The position numbers were made by a program, and so were the translations under genes. 17,773 nucleotides of DNA from CAZDRI01 sp964508055 (lineage in GTDB: Bacteria > Pseudomonadota > Gammaproteobacteria > PS1 > Pseudothioglobaceae): positions 1 through 17,773 of the forward strand of contig CAZDRI010000031.1 in the NCBI GenBank assembly GCA_964508055.1. Direction: 5' to 3'. The notes under the pieces are model-generated. The model worked only from the letters and a program-made list of their open reading frames with translations. It was not told the origin of the DNA and did no database searches. Shown in pieces: positions 8,373 to 16,240 of this stretch (its first letter is position 1; each line of letters opens with the position of its first letter).

Positions 8373-8390
8373 TAGCCTCGGGCAAAGCTA
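8373..8390 (-). terminator. Possible weak terminator of the RND efflux operon
   Basis: The minus strand can form TAGCTT/AGGCTA, six pairs including one G-U, with loop TGCCCG, just after the pump gene. No T run follows directly; the nearest lies about 20 nt further on. The rest of the 8297-8405 spacer shows nothing else I can identify. Confidence 0.25.
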
Positions 8391-8405
8391 CTGAAAATGT
8401 GCTTA

Positions 8406-11400
8406 TTAACTTAGATATTTCTTAAAAAGATTTTTCACATCATCTGCAATTGCATAATTAATTGGTATAAGGAACACTGTTACAAAAGTCGCAAATAATA
8501 TCCCATAACCAAGAGATATTGCCATAGGTATTAAAAATTGAGCTTGGGTACTTTTTTCAAATATTATTGGCGCAAGCCCTGCAAAAGTAGTAAGCGATGT
8601 TAAAAGTATAGGGCGGAATCTTGCACATCCTGATTCAATTAATATATCTTTTACAGGGGTGTCTACTTTTAAAATACGATTTATATGAGCAACTAACACT
8701 AAGGAATCATTTATAACCACTCCAGTTAATGCTAATGCTCCCATAAGACTTAATATAGTAAGGTTATAACCCATAATCATATGACCTAATATTGCGCCCA
8801 CTGCACCAAATGGAATAACAGCCATAATAACTAAAGGCTTATAATATGACTTAAGAGGTATAGCTAATAAAATATATACAGCAAATAACAAACCTATAAG
8901 ACCAACAAGCATTGAAGCAAAACTTTCTCTTTGCTCTTTATCTTCACCTTCAAAACTATAAGTTACATCTGGGTGATTAATTAAAATATTATTAATAAAA
9001 TCTTTTAATTCTGTTTTAATTAATGATAGATTGCCAGATTGCTTATTATAATCAGCAGTAACATTTATCACTTTTTTTTTATCTATCCTATAAATGGTGG
9101 CAGGACTCCTGTCAGCTGTAGTATATGCAATAGCAGAAAAAGGGACTTTAGAATTTGTTTTAGTAACTATAAGTAAGTTTTCTAAAGTTGATAATAAATT
9201 CCTCTGTGTTTTTGGGTATCTTACCTTGACATCAACATCATCTATATCTCTTTGAATTGATTTAACTTTTAGACCATAAATAGCATTTCTAACTTGTGAT
9301 GCCACATCATAAATAGTAAGACCTAATAATTTTGCTTCTGGTTTTAGATTAATGCGTAATTCTTGTTTACCACTATTTAAGCTATCAGCTATATCATACA
9401 CATCAGGATAAGATGATAATTTAGAGTTTATTTTGTTAACAATTGTTTTTAATGAATTTGTATTATTGCTAACTAATTGAATATCAATTGGGTCAGATGT
9501 TCTCCCTATTTCAGCACGATAATTAATACTTTCAATACCAGCTAATTTACCAATAGATTTACGCCATTTTTTTAATAATTCTGTGCTGGTTATATTTGTT
9601 TTTCTTTCTTCTGGAGGTTTAACTTCTACAAAAACCCTAGCTGATGAGTTTTTAGCTACTGATAATATTCCAGTAACTATGCTCTCACCTGTTAATTTTT
9701 CAATGTGGTCTTTTTTTAATTTTAGAGCCTTATTCATTATATGTTTAATATAGCTATCGGTTATATTTGTTGATGTCCCTGTAGGCATTGTTAGATTAAC
9801 TCTTAGAACCTCACTTTGAACCTTAGGGAAAAAAGTAAACTTTATCCAGCCTGAGGTAGCTAAGGTTATCACTATCATAGCAATAGCTGTAAAAATTGAT
9901 AATGTTAAATATCTTCTGTCAATAACTTTAGCTAGGAATGGACGATAATATTTTTGGATAAATGTCTCCAAACCATCAGCAAATAAAAGCCTTAATTTTT
10001 CTAATACACCTACATTAGATTTATTATTTATCTTTATATTTCTTAAATGGCTAGGTAGAACTAATTTAGATTCAATCAAAGAAAATAATAATACTGGAAT
10101 TACAATCATTGGGATTTGAGCGAATAGCTTACCCCTCATACCTTCTACCAATAATAAAGGTACAAACGCCACAACAGTTGTTAATACCCCAAATGTTACA
10201 GGTATAGCTACTTCTTGAGTTCCTTCCAATGCTGCTTTAAAACCACTTTCATGGTTTTTTAAATGAGTAAATATATTCTCACCAGTTACAATTGCATCAT
10301 CAACGACAATCCCAAGCACAATAATAAAAGCAAACAAACTTACAATATTTATCGTAACATCAAAAAAAGGCATTAAAATAAAAGCACCCATAAAGCTAAC
10401 TGGGATACCCAAACTCACCCAAAAAGCAACCTTAGGTCGCAAAAACAAAGACAGTAAGATAATAACTAAAAGTCCTCCTTGAATGGCACTATTGGTTAAG
10501 GTTTTTAATCTAGATTTAACAATTTTTGACCTATCTCTCCAAAAAGATAATTGAGTTCCTTTAGGTAGGTTTTGATTATTTTTTTTTATATACGCTTTTA
10601 CTTTATCAGCAATATCTATAGCACTTTGTTTGCCTACTCTAAATACTTCAATTTCTATAGCTTGTTTGCCATTAAATCTAGAAATTAGGTATTTATCTTC
10701 AAAGCTATCATCAATAGTAGCAATATCTTTTAAATAAACTACAGCACCGTTAGCTTCTTTTAAAATAATTATCTTGCTAAATTCTGCAATGCTATATGCT
10801 TGAGTTTTTGCTTTTATTAGCACATCTCCACTCGGGCTTTCTATTGTTCCTGCTGCTATATCTACAGTATTATTTTTTATAATATTTTTAATTTTTTCAA
10901 TATCTAAATTGTATCTGCGTAAATTCGCTATGGGGATTTCAATATTTATTTGTGGGTCTCGTATATCCTCTAATTCAACCTGACTTATGCCATCAATTTT
11001 AATTAAATCTTCTTTTACATCTTGAGCTATATTTCTTAACTCTCTTTCGCTAGCATCTGAGAAAACTATTACACTTATAACTTCTCTTTTCCTCACTCCT
11101 TGGCTTACTATTGATTTTTCAATATCATCTGGTAAATTATTAATTGCATCAACCCTTGATTTAATATCATTCATTAATTTATCACTGTTATAGTCGGACA
11201 TCACACTAACATTAACTCTTGACACTCCTTCAGTTATAGTAGCTTTAATTTCTTCAATACCATCTAAGTCAGCAATACTTTGTTCTACTCTTTTAGTTAC
11301 ACTTTCTTCAATCTCAGATGGAGTAGCACCAGGGTATGGTGTAACAATTGTAATAACATCATAACTAATATCAGGAAACACTTCTAAAGGTAGTCTTTTA

Positions 11401-11492
11401 GCAATAGAATATATACCTAAGGCAATAATAGACAGCATAAGCAAATTAGCTGCTACTGGATTATTTATAAACCATCTAATTGCTGAATACAT
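8406..11492 (-). CDS. RND-family efflux pump, inner-membrane subunit (AcrB/HAE1 type)
   Basis: This is a proton-driven inner-membrane exporter of the RND superfamily. The 1028 residues have the two-fold layout of the family: TM1 (about 12-30), a large periplasmic loop (about 31-334), TM2-6 (about 335-476), TM7 (about 529-549), a second loop (about 550-859) and TM8-12 (about 860-1012). The TM4 proton-relay aspartates are present (D398, D399 in GIVVDDAIV). TM10 reads GVVINDSLVLV, with N928 where AcrB has its relay lysine; I believe related uncharacterised HAE1-like pumps share this change. CusA-type heavy-metal residues are not evident, so a drug- or hydrophobe-type exporter is more likely, but the substrate is unknown. 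The start codon shares one base with the adaptor stop (TAATG), which implies coupled translation. Confidence 0.9.
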   Translation of the reverse strand: MYSAIRWFINNPVAANLLMLSIIALGIYSIAKRLPLEVFPDISYDVITIVTPYPGATPSEIEESVTKRVEQSIADLDGIEEIKATITEGVSRVNVSVMSDYNSDKLMNDIKSRVDAINNLPDDIEKSIVSQGVRKREVISVIVFSDASERELRNIAQDVKEDLIKIDGISQVELEDIRDPQINIEIPIANLRRYNLDIEKIKNIIKNNTVDIAAGTIESPSGDVLIKAKTQAYSIAEFSKIIILKEANGAVVYLKDIATIDDSFEDKYLISRFNGKQAIEIEVFRVGKQSAIDIADKVKAYIKKNNQNLPKGTQLSFWRDRSKIVKSRLKTLTNSAIQGGLLVIILLSLFLRPKVAFWVSLGIPVSFMGAFILMPFFDVTINIVSLFAFIIVLGIVVDDAIVTGENIFTHLKNHESGFKAALEGTQEVAIPVTFGVLTTVVAFVPLLLVEGMRGKLFAQIPMIVIPVLLFSLIESKLVLPSHLRNIKINNKSNVGVLEKLRLLFADGLETFIQKYYRPFLAKVIDRRYLTLSIFTAIAMIVITLATSGWIKFTFFPKVQSEVLRVNLTMPTGTSTNITDSYIKHIMNKALKLKKDHIEKLTGESIVTGILSVAKNSSARVFVEVKPPEERKTNITSTELLKKWRKSIGKLAGIESINYRAEIGRTSDPIDIQLVSNNTNSLKTIVNKINSKLSSYPDVYDIADSLNSGKQELRINLKPEAKLLGLTIYDVASQVRNAIYGLKVKSIQRDIDDVDVKVRYPKTQRNLLSTLENLLIVTKTNSKVPFSAIAYTTADRSPATIYRIDKKKVINVTADYNKQSGNLSLIKTELKDFINNILINHPDVTYSFEGEDKEQRESFASMLVGLIGLLFAVYILLAIPLKSYYKPLVIMAVIPFGAVGAILGHMIMGYNLTILSLMGALALTGVVINDSLVLVAHINRILKVDTPVKDILIESGCARFRPILLTSLTTFAGLAPIIFEKSTQAQFLIPMAISLGYGILFATFVTVFLIPINYAIADDVKNLFKKYLS

Positions 11493-12613
11493 TATTTAGC
11501 CTTATTTTTACTTGCTACTTTGACTTGAATGCCAGATGTAACATTACCTATAGGTGTTGTAATAATCATATCACCATCTTTAATCATGTCTTTTTTAAAT
11601 ACAACATTTTTATCATTTTGAAAAAGAGGCTCTATTGCTAATTTAACTAAGTTCCCATTTCTTGCTATATTCGTTGTCATATCTTGGTTAAGAGCTACAC
11701 TTGGAATAACGATAACATTTTTTAAAGTTTTACCAATTATTTTTGCCTCTACATACTGCCCTACTCTTAAATTTTCTTTATCAGTATTATTAAATGGATT
11801 AAAAATCTTAGCAGTAATAAAAAGTTGTTGAGTATTTTCATCAATAAATTTATCAATATGAGTAACTTTAGCGTCCCATACTTCATTATTAGCATAAATG
11901 TTGACTTTTAGGTTTTTTTCATCAATGAGTTTTATTTTATCAATGCTAATAGCTAGCCTTACTTCAGCATAAGAGTCAGAAAACATATCTAACACTTTAG
12001 AGTTATTAGTTATTGTTTGACCTAAATTAACATATTTATTAGTAATATAGCCTTTAAATGGGGCATATATTTTAGTGTTTTCTAAATCCTTGTTAGCATT
12101 AGCTAATTGTGCCTTAGCTGCTTCATAGGCATCATTAGCCATTTGTAATTGAGGTTTTCTAAGAGCAAGGTCATTTCTATGAATATTTGCTAATTTTGAC
12201 CTTTCTAAAATTGCTTGTTCTGAATTAGCCTTCTCTTTTAATAATTCATAATTGGCATTACTTAATTTTGACTTAGCATTTTTAACCGCAGTTAAATAAT
12301 TCAAATTATCTATTGCAACTAATAGTTGATTTTTTTTGACAAATGCACCTACTTTTAAGTTTTCTGCAATCTTAATAATTCTGCCTTGAACTTCAGAATT
12401 AATAGTAGTTTCTGTATACGGTTTTATCACCCCATAGGAATCAAGCATAACTTCATAATCAGTAATTATTGGTTTAATTACTTCTACTTGTAATACTGGT
12501 TTTTTAGCTTTTGTTTTTACTGGTTTGGGTTTGTTATTTTTTATATAATCAATTGTGATATAAGCAATAATAATAACTAAAACTGGTAAAAAAAATCTTA
12601 TATATCTTTTCAT
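11492..12613 (-). CDS. RND efflux periplasmic adaptor (membrane fusion protein)
   Basis: This adaptor links the inner-membrane pump to the outer-membrane channel. The 373-residue protein has an N-terminal hydrophobic anchor (about 5-22), a biotinyl-lipoyl half at about 65-95, an alpha-helical hairpin at about 97-176 rich in A, K and L, the second lipoyl half (YAPFKGYITNKYVNLGQ) and a beta-barrel plus membrane-proximal region to the end. No lipobox cysteine is present, so it is anchored by the N-terminal helix. I start it at the ATG at 12613 because TAAGG sits 6 nt upstream. An in-frame TTG at 12619 would add two residues but lies right against that site. Upstream outer-membrane gene and downstream pump gene are on the same strand, spaced 8 bp and -1 bp. 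Confidence 0.9.
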   Translation of the reverse strand: MKRYIRFFLPVLVIIIAYITIDYIKNNKPKPVKTKAKKPVLQVEVIKPIITDYEVMLDSYGVIKPYTETTINSEVQGRIIKIAENLKVGAFVKKNQLLVAIDNLNYLTAVKNAKSKLSNANYELLKEKANSEQAILERSKLANIHRNDLALRKPQLQMANDAYEAAKAQLANANKDLENTKIYAPFKGYITNKYVNLGQTITNNSKVLDMFSDSYAEVRLAISIDKIKLIDEKNLKVNIYANNEVWDAKVTHIDKFIDENTQQLFITAKIFNPFNNTDKENLRVGQYVEAKIIGKTLKNVIVIPSVALNQDMTTNIARNGNLVKLAIEPLFQNDKNVVFKKDMIKDGDMIITTPIGNVTSGIQVKVASKNKAK

Positions 12614-12619
12614 AATCAA

Positions 12620-12624
12620 CCTTA
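12620..12624 (-). promoter_or_regulatory. Ribosome binding site of the adaptor gene
   Basis: TAAGG lies 6 nt before the ATG at 12613 and shares its TAA with the stop codon of the outer-membrane factor gene. This decides the start and suggests that ribosomes ending the upstream gene restart here. Confidence 0.6.
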
Positions 12625-14019
12625 AAAATTAATAAAATCTCCACCTAAAGCCAAATGTAAATTTACTCTATTTTCTAATAATAAATATTTAATATTTGTT
12701 AATGAATCTTTAGAATTAAAGTAATTTTTTTCATTTGTTAGATATGTTTGATAATCACTCACACCTAAAGTATATTTGGATTTAATTATCTCAAATAATA
12801 TTTTTCTTTCTTCATTTTCTGCCTTTAAATAATTAAATCTATTTTTTAGATTTTCCTCTGATTGCAAATATTGTTCAATTTCATTATAGGCATTAATAAT
12901 TGTATTTATATAATTCCAATAGGATTTTTCATAGTTAGCTTTTGCTTTTTCAATATTAGCTTTTTTTACACCATTATCAAAGAGATCTGCACTAATAGCC
13001 GCAATTGCTGATGCTATTAGATAATTAGCATCTAAGATATTATAAAAATGTTCACTACTTGTTCCATAACTGGCTGACAAATTAAAACTTGGCAATCTAT
13101 TCTTTACAGCACTGCTAATATTATATTCATTAGCACCCATAGCAGCTTTTGCGCTTAAAATATCAGCTCTTCTAAAAACAACTTCTGCTGGAATGGAAGG
13201 AATAATATCATTAGTAAGCAAAGGTAAGTTTATATTTTTTATAACTAAATTATCATCTGGATAGTCTCCAATTAAAATCTTTAGTGCTCTAACAGCGTTT
13301 GAAAGCGTTAGTTCCCTATTAGCTAACTCTACTTGCTTTTGATAAAAGCTAGCCTTTAATTGTTGTAAGTCTTCACTACTAGCTAGACCATTGTCAAATT
13401 GCTTATTTTTGAGTTCTAAATTTATTTTTATATTTTGTAGGTAATCTTTAGCAATTTTAAATAATTGTTGTTGTTTAATAATTTCTAAATAACGCTTAGC
13501 AACATTTGCTGCAAGAGATAATTTAGCATGTTTTAAAGTTTGTGCTACTTCTTTTAATTCATAATAGCTTGTTTTTTCATCATCACTAAGTTTATTCCAA
13601 AAATCTAATTCCCAATTTAATGACAAGCCTAAGCTATTAGAATTACTATAAGTTTTTGAATTGTAATTTTCAGTATATTGTTTTTTTAAATCAACAGATA
13701 ATTTTGGATTAGTATTAGCATTAGATTGTTCATATATTGCTTGAGCATTCTTTAAATTAGCTTTAATCATATTTAAATCTGCATTATTATCAAGTGCTTT
13801 TAAAATTAATAAATTAAGGTTACCATCTCCTAACTGTAAAATCCAATTAGGAATAGCCTTATTAAAATCATAAGTTGTTGCTTTATATTTATCCCAACTG
13901 GCAGACAGTAGTTTAGATGGTAGTTCTTTATTAACTAATTTAGTTTTATAATCACTACAGCCATAAATAAAAATAAATAAAATAGCTAGATAAAATTTAT
14001 AGTTATGAAAAAAAATCAC
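12622..14019 (-). CDS. RND efflux outer-membrane factor, NodT/TolC-type lipoprotein
   Basis: This trimeric outer-membrane channel completes the tripartite pump. The 465-residue protein has an N-terminal hydrophobic stretch (about 8-19) ending at C21 in a weak lipobox IYGC, followed by SD, as expected for an outer-membrane lipoprotein. Two repeated OEP domains follow (about 60-245 and 280-460), long helical stretches rich in N, K, A and L. Motifs such as LSLNWELDFWNKL, PAEVVFRRADILSAKAAM and ADLFDNG are typical of the NodT family. The start is a GTG at 14019: the frame runs up to a stop with no ATG, and no other Met lies before the signal peptide. It is first in the efflux operon. No regulator is adjacent. 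Confidence 0.87.
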   Translation of the reverse strand: MIFFHNYKFYLAILFIFIYGCSDYKTKLVNKELPSKLLSASWDKYKATTYDFNKAIPNWILQLGDGNLNLLILKALDNNADLNMIKANLKNAQAIYEQSNANTNPKLSVDLKKQYTENYNSKTYSNSNSLGLSLNWELDFWNKLSDDEKTSYYELKEVAQTLKHAKLSLAANVAKRYLEIIKQQQLFKIAKDYLQNIKINLELKNKQFDNGLASSEDLQQLKASFYQKQVELANRELTLSNAVRALKILIGDYPDDNLVIKNINLPLLTNDIIPSIPAEVVFRRADILSAKAAMGANEYNISSAVKNRLPSFNLSASYGTSSEHFYNILDANYLIASAIAAISADLFDNGVKKANIEKAKANYEKSYWNYINTIINAYNEIEQYLQSEENLKNRFNYLKAENEERKILFEIIKSKYTLGVSDYQTYLTNEKNYFNSKDSLTNIKYLLLENRVNLHLALGGDFINF

Positions 14020-14085
14020 GAAAAATAAATAAGTATAATTAATAAGATATTAAGATTATACGCTTTATATTTCAAAAACCCGCAA
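14020..14085. promoter_or_regulatory. Divergent promoter region, efflux operon and pabC-mltG
   Basis: This 66-bp gap separates two divergent starts. On the minus strand a perfect TATAAT at 14055-14060 would give a leader of about 30 nt for the efflux operon. On the plus strand TATAAT at 14034-14039 would give about 40 nt before the pabC-mltG ATG. Neither has a good -35 at 16-18 bp. The two core promoters would overlap, so expression of the two units may be mutually exclusive (inference). Confidence 0.4.
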
Positions 14086-15879
14086 ATGAAAAGTACTGTT
14101 TTTATAAATTCCAAACATCAAAATAAATTAACTGTTTTTAGTCGCACTAACCAGTTTGGTGATGGCGTTTTTGAAACAATAAAATTTGCAGATGAAAAAT
14201 TAATACTATTTGACGAACACTTTGCAAGACTTAATAAAGGGTTAGCAAAACTTAAAATTAATTCTATAAATAAAAAATTACTACTAAAAGATATAACAAA
14301 AGCTATTAAAAAAAGCAGACTTAAAAATGCTGTAGTAAAGATAATAATATCTAGAGGCAATAGTATTCAAGGCTATGCTTTTGATAAAAATATTAAACCA
14401 ATTAGAGTAGTAATTGTAACGCCTTTAAATTTAAAAAAAATATCTGAATTAGAAATATGCTCTAAGACATATAGCGATAACAAAGACCTAGCAGGCATTA
14501 AGCATTGTAATAGATTAGAACAAGTGCTAGCCCGCCAAGAGGTAAAAACAGATGGGGTAATGCTTAATAATAATGGTGAAGTAATATCAACTACTATGGC
14601 TAATATATTTATTATTAAAGAAAATAAACTTTACACTCCTGATTTAACTTTATCAGGTATTGAAGGCACAAGAAGAAAGCTAATATTAGAAATTGCCCAC
14701 AAATTAAAAATTAATACAATAATAAAAAAAATATCTTTTAATGAATTATTAAGAGCTGATGAAGTTTTTATTGCCAACAGCCTTTTAGGAATTAATTCTA
14801 TAAATAAAATTAATACTAAAACTTACACAAAAAGCAACATAACTCAAAAATTACAAAAAGAGTTAAATAAGGTTGTTGCTAATAACACAATTACTATTAA
14901 GAAAAAAAGCAGAAGTAATAAGATTTATACTGCAATAGCTTTAATTATGTTTTTAGTGTTTGCTGATTTTTTTGTATATGCAAATAAAGGTTTAAAAACT
15001 GATAGCGATGAAATTTTTAAAATAAATAAAAATGATACTTTTAAAAATATAGCCAACCAACTAGATAAAAAAGGATGGATTAACTCAAGAATTAGGTTTG
15101 AAATTTTAGCTAGAATTTTGGGGTATCCCTCCAAAATGCAAACTGGATATTACTGGATAAAACCAAAAACTTCTCATTTTAGATTATTAGAAAACTTTGT
15201 TTCTGGTAATACCATAAAACATAAATTTACTATGATAGAAGGTAAAACTACTAAAGAATATTATGACTTATTAAGTAAACATACAGGGGTTATAAAATCT
15301 AGTAGTTTTTCTGAGGTAATGCTTAAAAACAAAATAGCTTATCCTTATGAAGGTAAGTTTTTTCCTGATACTTATGAGTTTAATCATAATACTAAAATAG
15401 ATTATATTTTCCTAAAAGCATATAAAAAAATGCAAAATAAATTAGCTGCGTTTTGGTCTAAAAGACAAAAAAATCTACCTTTACAATCCCCTTATGAAGC
15501 CATCATCTTAGCATCAATAATTGAAAAAGAGTCTTCTTATATTGCTGAAAAACAAAAAATTGCTGGGGTTTTTATTCGTAGATTAAAAAAAGGTATGCTT
15601 TTACAGTCTGACCCAACCGTAGTATATGCCTTAGGTGGAAATTATAATCTGCCACTTACAAAAAATGATTTAAAGATAAATAGTCTTTTTAATACTTATA
15701 AATATAAAGGTCTTCCACCTTCTGCTATAAGTTCAGTAAGCATAAGTTCTCTTTATGCTGCTCTTCATCCTGATAGCAGTGAAAACCTATATTTTGTTTC
15801 AAAAAAAGATGGCACTCATCATTTTTCTAAAACATATAAAGAGCATGTAAAAGCTGTAAAAAAATATCTTAAAAAATAA
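14086..15879 (+). CDS. Fusion of aminodeoxychorismate lyase (PabC) and endolytic transglycosylase (MltG)
   Basis: One 597-residue frame holds two normally separate enzymes. Residues about 1-266 are PabC, a PLP fold-type IV enzyme that turns 4-amino-4-deoxychorismate into p-aminobenzoate for folate. Landmarks are FGDGVFET, PLP lysine K139 in AGIKHCNRLEQ, and TTMANIF. A basic linker KKKSRSNK leads into one TM helix (about 280-299). Residues about 300-597 are MltG, which cuts nascent peptidoglycan in the periplasm: a LysM-like region (about 308-370), catalytic E480 in ASIIEKES, then QSDPTVVYALG, KGLPPSAIS and the C-terminal FVSKKDGTHHFS. Both halves are full length (about 267 and 330 aa against about 270 and 340 in E. 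coli) and keep their key residues. There is no internal Met at the junction to start MltG separately. pabC and mltG are adjacent genes in many gammaproteobacteria; here tmk and holB do not follow. The topology is consistent: PabC inside, MltG outside. Confidence 0.93.
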   Translation: MKSTVFINSKHQNKLTVFSRTNQFGDGVFETIKFADEKLILFDEHFARLNKGLAKLKINSINKKLLLKDITKAIKKSRLKNAVVKIIISRGNSIQGYAFDKNIKPIRVVIVTPLNLKKISELEICSKTYSDNKDLAGIKHCNRLEQVLARQEVKTDGVMLNNNGEVISTTMANIFIIKENKLYTPDLTLSGIEGTRRKLILEIAHKLKINTIIKKISFNELLRADEVFIANSLLGINSINKINTKTYTKSNITQKLQKELNKVVANNTITIKKKSRSNKIYTAIALIMFLVFADFFVYANKGLKTDSDEIFKINKNDTFKNIANQLDKKGWINSRIRFEILARILGYPSKMQTGYYWIKPKTSHFRLLENFVSGNTIKHKFTMIEGKTTKEYYDLLSKHTGVIKSSSFSEVMLKNKIAYPYEGKFFPDTYEFNHNTKIDYIFLKAYKKMQNKLAAFWSKRQKNLPLQSPYEAIILASIIEKESSYIAEKQKIAGVFIRRLKKGMLLQSDPTVVYALGGNYNLPLTKNDLKINSLFNTYKYKGLPPSAISSVSISSLYAALHPDSSENLYFVSKKDGTHHFSKTYKEHVKAVKKYLKK

Positions 15880-15903
15880 AAAACCACACTCATGTGGTTT
15901 TTT
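15878..15903. terminator. Bidirectional intrinsic terminator between pabC-mltG and the cold-shock gene
   Basis: An 11-bp perfect stem, AAAAAACCACA (15878-15888) with TGTGGTTTTTT (15893-15903), encloses loop CTCA. The T run serves the plus-strand gene, and the matching A run serves the convergent cold-shock gene. It begins within the pabC-mltG stop codon. Confidence 0.85.
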
Positions 15904-15934
15904 AAATATTTTAAATAATTAGTTTGATTTGAAT

Positions 15935-16150
15935 TTATTCAACTGGAATAACATTTTCAGCTTGTAAGCCTTTTTCTCCTTCTTTTACCTCAAACTTCAC
16001 TTCTTGTCCGTTTTTAAGTGTTAAATAACCATCACCTTTAATAGAACGAAAATGAACAAAAATATCCTCCTCATTTCCATCTTGTTCAATAAAACCAAAA
16101 CCCTTACGAGCATTAAACCATTTAACTCTTCCAGTTACTACTTCTGACAT
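15935..16150 (-). CDS. CspA-family cold-shock domain protein
   Basis: This is a small single-stranded nucleic-acid binding protein, thought to act as an RNA chaperone. The 71 residues form one complete cold-shock domain with RNP1 KGFGFI (16-21) and RNP2 IFVHF (30-34), plus the family opening GRVKWFN. The start has a good ribosome binding site, TGAGGT at 16158-16163, 7 nt before the ATG. It converges on pabC-mltG across a shared terminator and diverges from pepP. The predicted leader is only about 26 nt, unlike the long thermosensing leader of E. coli cspA, so it may be a housekeeping paralogue (CspC/E/D-like). Which paralogue cannot be told. Confidence 0.95.
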   Translation of the reverse strand: MSEVVTGRVKWFNARKGFGFIEQDGNEEDIFVHFRSIKGDGYLTLKNGQEVKFEVKEGEKGLQAENVIPVE

Positions 16151-16182
16151 AATTTTTACCTCAAGTGCTACAAAATTGAAAA

Positions 16183-16191
16183 ATTATAGCA
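16183..16191 (-). promoter_or_regulatory. Extended -10 promoter of the cold-shock gene
   Basis: The minus strand reads TGCTATAAT, a perfect -10 with the TGn extension, 33 nt from the ATG. No good -35 is visible at 16-18 bp, which is usual for extended -10 promoters. The start would be near 16176. Confidence 0.6.
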
Positions 16192-16240
16192 TAAATTTAT
16201 CTAAAATATTAAACATAGACATTCATATAAAAAATTAATT

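Noticed and set aside
11492..12619. Longer adaptor gene starting at TTG 12619
   Set aside because: The ATG at 12613 has TAAGG at a proper 6-nt distance, while for the TTG this site is directly adjacent.
14880..14930. Suspicion that the PabC-MltG fusion is a sequencing or assembly artefact
   Set aside because: The frame is open through a sensible basic linker into the TM helix, with no stop and no internal Met near the junction to start MltG alone. It still deserves read-level confirmation.
14925..15134. Minus-strand open frame of about 69 codons, and a similar one at 14118-14360
   Set aside because: Both are antisense shadows inside the strongly supported pabC-mltG gene, with no recognisable protein and no start signal.
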